Source: Pseudarthrobacter sp. fls2-241-R2A-127
Lineage (GTDB): Bacteria > Actinomycetota > Actinomycetes > Actinomycetales > Micrococcaceae
Assembly (NCBI RefSeq): GCF_030209355.1
Contig: NZ_JARVSF010000027.1
Coordinates: 124,001 to 188,000, forward strand
DNA: 64,000 nt
Direction: 5' to 3'
In this document: one piece after another, positions 25,768 through 32,543 of the stretch
Layout of the letters: the number at the start of each line of letters is the position of its first letter
Position numbering within the stretch: position 1 is the first letter of the stretch
Position numbers and translations under genes: made by a program
Notes under the pieces: model-generated
Database searches by the model: none
Seen by the model: only the letters and a program-made list of their open reading frames with translations
Told to the model about the DNA's origin: nothing

Positions 25768-25827
25768 GCCGAGCACCGGGCACAGGTGGTCCGGGCGGAG
25801 CTCGCACTGGAACTTGTCGCCGACTGA
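25768..25827 (+). pseudogene. Duplicated 3'-terminal fragment of glmM
   Basis: These 60 bp read in frame as AEHRAQVVRAELALELVAD-stop, against AEHLAQVVRAELALELTSS-stop at the end of glmM (24736-24795). Over the first 48 bp 42 bases match, and five of the six differences are silent third-base changes, so the fragment diverged while it was still part of a working glmM. The homology begins abruptly near 25767 and is followed by a similar terminator hairpin. It marks the far border of the methyltransferase islet. Confidence 0.85.
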
Positions 25828-25850
25828 CCTGCACGAGCCCGCAACGAAAA

Positions 25851-25882
25851 GTGGCCCGCCTCCCATCAGGGAAGCGGGCCAC
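25851..25882. terminator. Terminator hairpin between the glmM remnant and mscL
   Basis: GTGGCCCGC (25851-25859) pairs with GCGGGCCAC (25874-25882) across a 14-nt loop. On the minus strand TTTTCG follows, so it can end mscL. Stem sequence and loop length match the hairpin after glmM. Confidence 0.75.
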
Positions 25883-25906
25883 AAATGTTCAGGCGGCGTT
25901 TGGGCG

Positions 25907-26311
25907 TTACGGGTTCCGGCTCTGGAGGGAATCGCGGATTTCGGTCAGCAGGGCGATCTGCGGGTCTTCCGCAGCTTCTTCCTTGACATCCTTGTTGATG
26001 CCGAGCCGGCGGTTGCGCCGCTCGATCATGTGGTTCATCGGCATAACCACCACGAAATAGATGGCGGCGGCAATCAGCAGGAAGTTGACGATAGCGGTCA
26101 GCAGCACCCCGAATTCCATGGCGTTGCCGTTGAAGTCCACCTTGGCGAAGCTGTCAAAGTTCGGAGATCCCACTAGCCCTGCGATAAACGGCATGAGCAC
26201 CTTGTTCACGAGCGCAGTGACAACCGCGCCGAAGGCAGTACCCATGACAACAGCGACGGCAAGGTCAACGACGTTGCCTTTCATGATGAAATTCTTGAAT
26301 CCTGTCAGCAT
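25907..26311 (-). CDS. mscL: Large-conductance mechanosensitive channel MscL
   Basis: MscL opens under membrane tension and releases solutes on osmotic downshock. ATG 26311 gives 134 residues: an N-terminal amphipathic stretch (MLTGFKNFIMKGNVVDLAVA), the pore helix with GTAFGAVVTALVNKVLMP, the second helix (about 68-92) and a C-terminal helical bundle region (MIERRNRRLG). The -10 box TAGCGT lies 7 nt before the ATG, so the mRNA is probably leaderless. The frame to 26338 is not needed. Trehalose genes 6 kb away fit an osmotic theme, but there is no operon link. Confidence 0.95.
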   Translation of the reverse strand: MLTGFKNFIMKGNVVDLAVAVVMGTAFGAVVTALVNKVLMPFIAGLVGSPNFDSFAKVDFNGNAMEFGVLLTAIVNFLLIAAAIYFVVVMPMNHMIERRNRRLGINKDVKEEAAEDPQIALLTEIRDSLQSRNP

Positions 26312-26318
26312 GGGACTC

Positions 26319-26324
26319 ACGCTA
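26319..26324 (-). promoter_or_regulatory. -10 box (TAGCGT) of leaderless mscL
   Basis: TAGCGT on the minus strand is separated by 7 nt from ATG 26311; no Shine-Dalgarno is visible. Confidence 0.45.
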
Positions 26325-26404
26325 GCCCACACGGCCACGGCAGTGAATGACGCGCCGGTAAATTCTTCCCACGTGTCCGGAACCGGGGGACGGGCATCCG
26401 ACGT

Positions 26405-27265
26405 TCAGGAATAGCCGGGCGCCGCCTCCAGGCCGAAGTATTCCTCCAGCGTTCCGATCCCGCGTTTCGCCATGTCCGTGGCCGCTTCAACCCCCACGAA
26501 CCGGAGGTGCCACGGCTCGTAGTAGTAGCCCGTGATGGGGTGCAGCATCCAGGGATACCTCACCACAAAACCGAACCGGTTGGCGTTCGCTTTCGCCCAG
26601 ACGGCCGCCGGCTGGTCCGCGAAGCACGGCTGGAAGCTGCAGGCCCCGCCCCCGTCCCCGATGTCGAAGGCCCATCCCGTCTGGTGCTCCGAGTGGCCGG
26701 GCCGCGCACTGGCCGTATCGGCGTCGGCTTGCCCCCGCGCGGCGACGTACCCGTTGTAGGTGGTCACCTGCGTGCTGTACGAGCGGTAGCCGCTCGCCAG
26801 GACCATTGCCACGCCGTCCCGCGCGGCGGCTGCGAACATCGCCTCGGCCGCTGCCGCCGTCGTGCTGTTCAGCAGGCCCGCTTCACCCGAGGCGGAAATG
26901 GCGACGGCGGGCCGCACCAGATCGGCCGGCGCGTAGTCCGCGGGCGCCAGCGGCCGGTGCTTATTGACGATGACCCACTGGCTCGCCGGATTATCCAGCG
27001 AGAACTGCCGTGCCAACGCAGCGGACGGCGACGGCGTGGGGGACTGTGTTTCCGGCGACTGGCCCACCGGGGCCGCGTCCGCCGTCGGCGCCGCCGATGC
27101 TGTGGAGGCAACGGGGGAGGGTGACGCGGCGGGGGTAACAGCGGACGACGACGGCGCCGCCGGAGTAGCCTTCGGCGAGCAGGCTGCCAGGACCGTCAGC
27201 CCGGCCCCCGCAGCGAGGAAGCGGGCAAAGCTGCGGCGGGTGGCCGATCCACATTGGTAGCACAC
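26405..27265 (-). CDS. VanY-type D-alanyl-D-alanine carboxypeptidase lipoprotein
   Basis: A 286-residue M15B-type zinc peptidase that would trim D-Ala from peptidoglycan stem peptides. The N-terminus has RRSFARFLAAGAGLTVLAAC: a twin-arginine-like start, a hydrophobic core and a lipobox with Cys 29. A Ala/Pro/Ser-rich linker (about 31-90) leads to the catalytic domain with SGYRSYSTQ, the zinc motif HSEHQTGWAFDIGD and EPWHLRF. The start GTG 27265 is 5 bp after the coaA stop with GAAGG upstream, so it is cotranscribed with coaA. Confidence 0.88.
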   Translation of the reverse strand: MCYQCGSATRRSFARFLAAGAGLTVLAACSPKATPAAPSSSAVTPAASPSPVASTASAAPTADAAPVGQSPETQSPTPSPSAALARQFSLDNPASQWVIVNKHRPLAPADYAPADLVRPAVAISASGEAGLLNSTTAAAAEAMFAAAARDGVAMVLASGYRSYSTQVTTYNGYVAARGQADADTASARPGHSEHQTGWAFDIGDGGGACSFQPCFADQPAAVWAKANANRFGFVVRYPWMLHPITGYYYEPWHLRFVGVEAATDMAKRGIGTLEEYFGLEAAPGYS

Positions 27266-27270
27266 GTGTG

Positions 27271-28236
27271 CTATACCTTCCGAAGGAGCATGCGGCGGAT
27301 GGAATGGTCTGCCTCTTTGGTCAGCACCAGCTGTGCCCGGCCCCTGGTGGGCAGGACGTTTTCCTCCAGGTTGGGCTCATTGATCCGCTTCCAGATGTCC
27401 CGCGCGGTGTTCTCGGCTTCCTCGTCGGAGAGTGTGGCGTAACGGTGGAAGTAGGACTCCGGCTGCGCGAACGCCGTGCTCCGCAGTTTCCGGAACCGGT
27501 CCACGTACCACTCTTCGATGTAGGAGGTCTTGGCATCGACATAGATGGAGAAATCGAAAAAGTCGCTCAGCGCCAGCCCTTGGCGTCCGTCCTGCCGCGG
27601 CCGGGCAGGGGCCAGCACGTTCAGGCCCTCCACGATCAGCACATCCGGCCGTCGCACCACGACTTCCTTTTCCGGCACGATGTCGTAGGTGACGTGGGAG
27701 TACCAGGGGGCCCGCACCTCCTCGGCGCCGCCCTTGATTTCGCTCACGAAGCGCAGGAGCGCCCGGCGGTCGTAGGATTCGGGGAACCCTTTCCGGTCCA
27801 GCAGTTGCCGGCGCTTGAGCTCAGCCAGGGGATACAGGAAGCCGTCGGTGGTGATCAGTTCCACGTTGGGGGTGCCCGGCCAGCGGCGCAGCATCTCGCG
27901 CAGCACGCGGGCGATGGTGGACTTGCCGACGGCCACGGAACCGGCCACCCCGATCACGAACGGGGTGCGTTGGGTCTGCTCACCCAGGAAGGTGGTGGTG
28001 GCGGCATGCAGCTGCCCGGCTGCCTCCACGTAAAGGTGCAGGAGCCGTGAGAGCGGAAGGTAAACGTCCCGGACCTCGTTGATGTCCAAGGGGTCACCAA
28101 GCCCGCGAAGGCGCAGCACATCCTCTTCATTAAGGGGCTGTTCCATCTGGGCTGCGAGCCGGGACCAGGTATGCCGGTCCAGCTCCACGAACGGCGAGGC
28201 ACCCTCCCCGTTCGCTTCATTGCGTTGCGAAGTCAC
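27271..28236 (-). CDS. coaA: Type I pantothenate kinase
   Basis: CoaA phosphorylates pantothenate, the first committed step to coenzyme A. The frame extends to 28923, but the real start is GTG 28236 (321 residues, close to the family's ~315), the rest being antisense to glmS. The P-loop GVAGSVAVGKST lies at about 95-106, followed by ITTDGFLYP, KGFPESYD and YIEEWYVDRF, all family blocks. CAGAAT ends 7 nt before the GTG, so the mRNA is probably leaderless. vanY follows after 5 bp; glmS is divergent. Confidence 0.95.
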   Translation of the reverse strand: MTSQRNEANGEGASPFVELDRHTWSRLAAQMEQPLNEEDVLRLRGLGDPLDINEVRDVYLPLSRLLHLYVEAAGQLHAATTTFLGEQTQRTPFVIGVAGSVAVGKSTIARVLREMLRRWPGTPNVELITTDGFLYPLAELKRRQLLDRKGFPESYDRRALLRFVSEIKGGAEEVRAPWYSHVTYDIVPEKEVVVRRPDVLIVEGLNVLAPARPRQDGRQGLALSDFFDFSIYVDAKTSYIEEWYVDRFRKLRSTAFAQPESYFHRYATLSDEEAENTARDIWKRINEPNLEENVLPTRGRAQLVLTKEADHSIRRMLLRKV

Positions 28237-28243
28237 GCTAAAG

Positions 28244-28249
28244 ATTCTG
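28244..28249 (-). promoter_or_regulatory. -10 box (CAGAAT) of leaderless coaA
   Basis: CAGAAT on the minus strand ends 7 nt before GTG 28236. The box is weaker than TANNNT because position 1 is C. Confidence 0.4.
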
Positions 28250-28370
28250 CCCCGCGCCCGGCCCATCGCGAAATGACGCCCCTGCTCAGCGCGGCTGCGC
28301 CCGTCATGGAGGCCCCGCCGGAAGCCGCGCGGGGGCGCCATCCGGTTTAGAGCAACAGGGGCCCTGCCGA

Positions 28371-28376
28371 TAGTCT
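28371..28376 (+). promoter_or_regulatory. -10 box (TAGTCT) of leaderless glmS
   Basis: TAGTCT ends 7 nt before ATG 28384, again placing the transcript start at the start codon. Confidence 0.6.
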
Positions 28377-28383
28377 TGTGCCT

Positions 28384-30276
28384 ATGTGTGGAATCGTGGG
28401 ATACGTAGGCCGTCCGGTTGACGGTGCAATTGACGGTCACAGTGCCCTGGACGTTGTCCTTGAGGGGCTGCGCCGCCTGGAGTACCGCGGTTATGACTCT
28501 GCCGGTGTGGCAGTGGTGTCCCAGGGCGCCATCGAGTCGCGGAAAAAGTCCGGGAAGCTGAGCAATCTGATCGGTGAGCTGGAGGCCCGGCCGCTGCCTG
28601 AAGCAGTGACCGGCATCGGACACACCCGCTGGGCCACGCACGGCGGCCCGACGGACCGCAACGCGCACCCGCACCTGGCCGACGGCGGCAAGCTCGCTGT
28701 GATCCACAACGGCATTATTGAAAACTTCGCCGAGCTCAAGCTCGAGTTGCTTGAAAAGGGCGTCACCTTCCTCTCCGAAACGGACACCGAAGTTGCTGCC
28801 GCCCTGCTGGCCGACATCCTGCGCAACAAGCTGGGCGGCGACCCGGCGAACGGCGGGCTGACCCATGCCATGGAGCTGGCCTGCCAGCGCCTCGAGGGCG
28901 CCTTCACCCTGCTGGCCGTCCACGCGGACCAGCCCGACGTCGTCGTGGCCGCCCGCCGCAACTCACCGCTGGTGGTGGGCCTGGGCGATGGCGAGAACTT
29001 CCTGGGCTCGGACGTGTCCGGGTTCATCGATTACACCCGCCGGGCGGTGGAGCTGGGCCAGGACCAGATCGTCACCATCACCGCAGACACGGTAGAAATC
29101 ACGGACTTCTACGGGAACCCTGCCCAGGGCAAGGAATACCACGTGGACTGGGACCCGGCCTCGGCCGAAAAGGGCGGCTTCTCCTCGTTCATGGAGAAGG
29201 AAATCCATGACCAGCCGGACGCCGTGGCGCAGACACTGCTGGGCCGCTCGGACATCAAGGGCAAACTGACCCTGGACGAGCTGCGGATCGATCCCCAGCT
29301 GCTGAAGCAGGTCAACAAGATCATCGTGCTGGCCTGCGGCACCGCCGCGTACGCCGGCATGGTGGCCAAGTACGCCATCGAAAACTGGTGCCGAATCCCC
29401 ACGGAAGTGGAGCTGGCACACGAATTCCGCTATCGCGACCCGATCCTGGACGAGAACACCCTGGTGGTGTCCATCAGCCAGTCCGGCGAGACCATGGACA
29501 CCCTGATGGCGGTGCGCTACGCCCGTGAACAGGGCGCCAAGACCATCTCCATCTGCAACACCAACGGCTCCACCATCCCGCGTGAGTCCGACGCGGTCCT
29601 GTACACGCACGCCGGCCCGGAGATCGCGGTGGCCTCCACCAAGGCGTTCCTTGCGCAGATCACCGCGGCCTACCTGCTGGGTCTGTACCTGGCGCAGCTG
29701 CGCGGCAACATCTTCTCCGGCCAAATCAAAGACGTCCTGGCGGACCTGAACAAGATTCCTGCGAAGATCCAGACCATCCTCGACAACGCCGGGCCGCTCC
29801 GCGAGCTGGCCCGCAGCATGGCCACCGAGAAGTCGGTGCTCTTCCTGGGCCGCCACGTGGGCTACCCCGTGGCCCTGGAAGGCGCGTTGAAGCTCAAGGA
29901 GATCGCCTACATCCATGCCGAGGGCTTTGCCGCCGGCGAGCTCAAGCACGGCCCCATCGCCCTGATCGACGAAGGCCAGCCGGTGTTCGTGGTGGTCCCG
30001 TCCCCGCGCGGACGTGACTCGCTGCACGCCAAGGTGGTCTCCAACATCCAGGAAGTCCGTGCCCGCGGCGCCCGCACCCTGGTCATCGCCGAGGAAGGCG
30101 ACGAAGCCGTCAAGGCCTACGCCGAGTACGTCTTCTATGTCCCCGAAACGCCCACCCTGCTCATGCCCCTGCTGACCACCGTTCCGCTGCAGATCTTCGC
30201 CGCGGAACTGGCAGCCGCCAAGGGCTACGACGTGGACCAGCCCCGCAACCTGGCCAAGAGCGTTACCGTCGAATAA
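28384..30276 (+). CDS. glmS: Glutamine-fructose-6-phosphate aminotransferase (isomerizing)
   Basis: GlmS makes glucosamine-6-phosphate from fructose-6-phosphate and glutamine, feeding GlmM. I use ATG 28384 rather than GTG 28378 because the catalytic Cys must follow the initiator Met (MCGIVGYVG). The 630 residues contain the glutaminase domain (1-240, with GHTRWATHG), two SIS sugar-isomerase domains (CGTAAYAG near 316; KEIAYIHAEGFAAGELKHG near 505) and the terminal PRNLAKSVTVE. No glmS ribozyme-like leader is possible, since the transcript appears leaderless. Confidence 0.98.
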   Translation: MCGIVGYVGRPVDGAIDGHSALDVVLEGLRRLEYRGYDSAGVAVVSQGAIESRKKSGKLSNLIGELEARPLPEAVTGIGHTRWATHGGPTDRNAHPHLADGGKLAVIHNGIIENFAELKLELLEKGVTFLSETDTEVAAALLADILRNKLGGDPANGGLTHAMELACQRLEGAFTLLAVHADQPDVVVAARRNSPLVVGLGDGENFLGSDVSGFIDYTRRAVELGQDQIVTITADTVEITDFYGNPAQGKEYHVDWDPASAEKGGFSSFMEKEIHDQPDAVAQTLLGRSDIKGKLTLDELRIDPQLLKQVNKIIVLACGTAAYAGMVAKYAIENWCRIPTEVELAHEFRYRDPILDENTLVVSISQSGETMDTLMAVRYAREQGAKTISICNTNGSTIPRESDAVLYTHAGPEIAVASTKAFLAQITAAYLLGLYLAQLRGNIFSGQIKDVLADLNKIPAKIQTILDNAGPLRELARSMATEKSVLFLGRHVGYPVALEGALKLKEIAYIHAEGFAAGELKHGPIALIDEGQPVFVVVPSPRGRDSLHAKVVSNIQEVRARGARTLVIAEEGDEAVKAYAEYVFYVPETPTLLMPLLTTVPLQIFAAELAAAKGYDVDQPRNLAKSVTVE

Positions 30277-30297
30277 CCGGCACACTGCAGGACAGCT

Positions 30298-30327
30298 GAA
30301 GCCCCGGGCCGTACGGCCTGGGGCTTC
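30298..30327 (+). terminator. Terminator hairpin after glmS
   Basis: A 13-bp stem (GAAGCCCCGGGCC with GGCCTGGGGCTTC, one G-T pair) and a GTAC loop lie 22 bp after the stop. The following TCTGCGTT is a poor T-tract, so termination may be partial. Confidence 0.65.
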
Positions 30328-30356
30328 TGCGTTAACGCCCGGGGTCGAGCGGGTTT

Positions 30357-30436
30357 GCGTGACTTTTGGCCCGCACCGGCCACTGAAACCCTTTGGTGCC
30401 AGGGTGCGCTCGGCGCAACCAGCCTAAAAGTCACGC
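30357..30436. repeat. Intergenic inverted repeat, possible MITE-like element
   Basis: GCGTGACTTTT (30357-30367) is matched by AAAAGTCACGC (30426-30436), a perfect 11-bp terminal inverted repeat enclosing 58 bp, with no coding capacity. It lies between glmS and the acpS promoter. Confidence 0.55.
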
Positions 30437-30503
30437 TTTTCCGCTGATGGCGGACAGCCCCAATGACCGGCGTGCGCCCGGCTTCCGGCCGCCACCGCCA
30501 CCG

Positions 30504-30509
30504 TAGAAT
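30504..30509 (+). promoter_or_regulatory. -10 box (TAGAAT) of leaderless acpS
   Basis: TAGAAT, close to consensus, ends 7 nt before ATG 30517. No Shine-Dalgarno is present. Confidence 0.65.
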
Positions 30510-30516
30510 GGCACCC

Positions 30517-30864
30517 ATGATCGTTGGCATCGGGGTAGACGTAGTAGACATCGAGCGGTTCGGCCGCCAACTGGAGCGCACGCCTGGACTGAGGGACCGG
30601 CTGTTCGTCCCTGCGGAGCGGGAGCTGAACACCAGGTCCCTGGCTGCAAGATTCGCCGCAAAGGAAGCAGTGGCCAAGGTCCTCGGGGCTCCCGCAGGGA
30701 TGAACTGGCAGGACTGCTGGATCGGCCTGGACCACAACGGACCCACAGTCCAGGTCAAGGGCACTGTCCTGGCGGTTGCCGAGGCCAAAGGCGTTAAGCG
30801 CTGGCACCTGTCCATCAGCCACGACGGCGGCATCGCCACCGCAACGGTCCTGGCCGAAGGCTGA
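30517..30864 (+). CDS. acpS: Holo-[acyl-carrier-protein] synthase
   Basis: AcpS transfers 4'-phosphopantetheine from coenzyme A to the acyl carrier protein. ATG 30517 gives 115 residues; the frame from 30463 is not used. Both metal/CoA motifs are visible: GIGVDVVDIERF (4-15) and FAAKEAVAKVLG (about 46-57). The end HLSISHDGGIATATVLAE is typical. It heads a transcript with nnrDE 15 bp downstream. With coaA nearby, two coenzyme A-linked steps sit close together. Confidence 0.95.
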   Translation: MIVGIGVDVVDIERFGRQLERTPGLRDRLFVPAERELNTRSLAARFAAKEAVAKVLGAPAGMNWQDCWIGLDHNGPTVQVKGTVLAVAEAKGVKRWHLSISHDGGIATATVLAEG

Positions 30865-30879
30865 CCCGGCGGCCGCCGC

Positions 30880-32481
30880 ATGATCACCGCCTACACCGGA
30901 ACGCAGGTCCGGGCAGCCGAGCAACCCCTCCTGGCCGCAGGGCGCGGGGACGAACTCATGCAACGCGCCGCGCACAGCCTGGCCACCGCCGTCGTCCATG
31001 AACTCCGGGGACGCGGCACGCGACTGTACGGGGCCAGCGTCGTGGTGCTGGCCGGCAAGGGCAACAACGGCGGCGACGGCCTGTTTGCCGGCGCCTTCCT
31101 CGCCCGCCGCGGGATGCGTACGACGGCGGTGCTCACCGGGGACGCGGCCCATCCGGCAGGCCTGGAGGCGTTCGAGCGCGCCGGCGGGCGGGTGCACCGG
31201 CTCACCCAAGCGTCCCTTCCCGGACTTGCGGCCGAAGCCGCCCGGGCCGACGTCGTCATAGACGCCGTGCTGGGAACCGGGGCCAAGGGCGGCCTGCGGG
31301 AACTGGCCGGAGACTTTGTACGTGCCCTCGCACGCGCCCGGGAGGCCCACGGCGCCCACGGCCTGGTGGTGGCATGCGACCTCCCCAGCGGTGTCGACGC
31401 GGACACCGGAGAGACCGCAGGCGAGGTGCTGATGGCGGACGTGACGGTCACGTTCGGGGGAGCGAAGGACGGGCTGCTGGCCGATCCCGGGGCCGACTAT
31501 GCCGGCCGCGTGGTGGTGGTGCCAATCGGGATTGAAGACTATTTCCCGAAGCCCTCCTTGCGCAGGCTTGAAGCTGCCGAGATGGCCCGCTTGCTGCCGC
31601 ACCCCGCCAGGCGTGCCCAAAAGTATTCGCGGGGCGTTCTCGGGGTGGTGGCAGGCTCCGAAGACTACCCGGGCGCAGCCGTCCTCGCGTGCCGCGGCGC
31701 ACTGGCCGCAGGCGCCGGCATGGTCCGGTACCTCGGCCCGCCGTCGGTGGCTGACCTCGTCCGCCAATCGTGCCCCGAGGTCGTCTGCAGCACGGGCAGC
31801 GTCGCGGAAAACCGCGTGCAGGCCTGGCTGGTGGGCTCCGGCATGGGCCCGCAGGACCACGAACAATTGGCCCGCGCCCGCGATGCTTTCACCTCCGGGC
31901 TGTCGGTAGTTGCCGACGCCGGCGCGTTGCCGGCTCTTCCGGACGCTCTCGCACCGCACGTGGTGCTGACCCCGCATGCCGGGGAGCTCGCGTCGCTGTT
32001 CCAGCGCCTCGGCGGCGTGGAGGACCGGGAGTCCGTGGAAGCGGGCACCCTCGCTGCTGTCCGACACGCTGCGGACCGTACCGGTGCCACCGTCCTGCTC
32101 AAGGGGGCCACCACGCTGGTGGCAGCCCCATCCGGGGAGACCTTCAGCCAGGCGGACGGCACCCCCTGGCTGGCCACGGCCGGGAGCGGGGACGTCCTGG
32201 CCGGCGTCATTGGCGCGCTGCTGGCCCAGGCCGGGGCCGCCGTCGAACCTTTCCGGCAGCTGGGCATTGACGACGACGGCCGCTGGGCCGCCCTGGCCGC
32301 GCTCGGAGCCGCGCTGCACGGGCGCGCCGGTACGGCGGCGTCGGAGGCCGCGGCCGGCGGACCCATCACGGCAGGCAGCATTGCGGATGCCATACCCGAA
32401 AGTTGGGGTAAAGTCAGCATGCTTAGTAACTCTGGGCCCGGAAACGTAATAGTCACAGCCAACCACTACGGTAGGCAATAG
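30880..32481 (+). CDS. nnrDE: Bifunctional NAD(P)H-hydrate epimerase / ADP-dependent dehydratase
   Basis: This is a repair enzyme for hydrated nicotinamide cofactors. Residues 1 to about 215 are the YjeF_N epimerase (NNGGDG near 62-67, CDLPSGVDADTG near 166), and about 225-505 the carbohydrate kinase-like dehydratase (TPHAGELASLF, KGATTLVAAP, and ATAGSGDVLAGVIGALLAQ near 432 with the catalytic Asp). The 533-residue fusion is the usual actinobacterial and E. coli form. ATG 30880 has no clear Shine-Dalgarno. The last 30 residues are an unusual tail (ESWGKVSMLSNSGPG) beyond the domain. Confidence 0.93.
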   Translation: MITAYTGTQVRAAEQPLLAAGRGDELMQRAAHSLATAVVHELRGRGTRLYGASVVVLAGKGNNGGDGLFAGAFLARRGMRTTAVLTGDAAHPAGLEAFERAGGRVHRLTQASLPGLAAEAARADVVIDAVLGTGAKGGLRELAGDFVRALARAREAHGAHGLVVACDLPSGVDADTGETAGEVLMADVTVTFGGAKDGLLADPGADYAGRVVVVPIGIEDYFPKPSLRRLEAAEMARLLPHPARRAQKYSRGVLGVVAGSEDYPGAAVLACRGALAAGAGMVRYLGPPSVADLVRQSCPEVVCSTGSVAENRVQAWLVGSGMGPQDHEQLARARDAFTSGLSVVADAGALPALPDALAPHVVLTPHAGELASLFQRLGGVEDRESVEAGTLAAVRHAADRTGATVLLKGATTLVAAPSGETFSQADGTPWLATAGSGDVLAGVIGALLAQAGAAVEPFRQLGIDDDGRWAALAALGAALHGRAGTAASEAAAGGPITAGSIADAIPESWGKVSMLSNSGPGNVIVTANHYGRQ

Positions 32482-32543
32482 TTCGCACCGGCAGCAGGGG
32501 CGTTCCGTTGCCCTCTGCTGCTGACCAACAAATGAGGAGCACG

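Noticed and set aside
28237..28923. N-terminal extension of coaA to 550 residues
   Set aside because: The added 229 residues are antisense to glmS and outside the known CoaA length; GTG 28236 fits both length and -10 spacing.
28963..30285. 440-residue minus-strand open frame opposite glmS
   Set aside because: It is antisense to the glmS isomerase domains, whose motifs are all intact.
30424..32478. 684-residue minus-strand open frame opposite nnrDE
   Set aside because: It mirrors the entire nnrDE gene, has Gly/Ala/Arg/Gln-rich shadow composition and no start signal.
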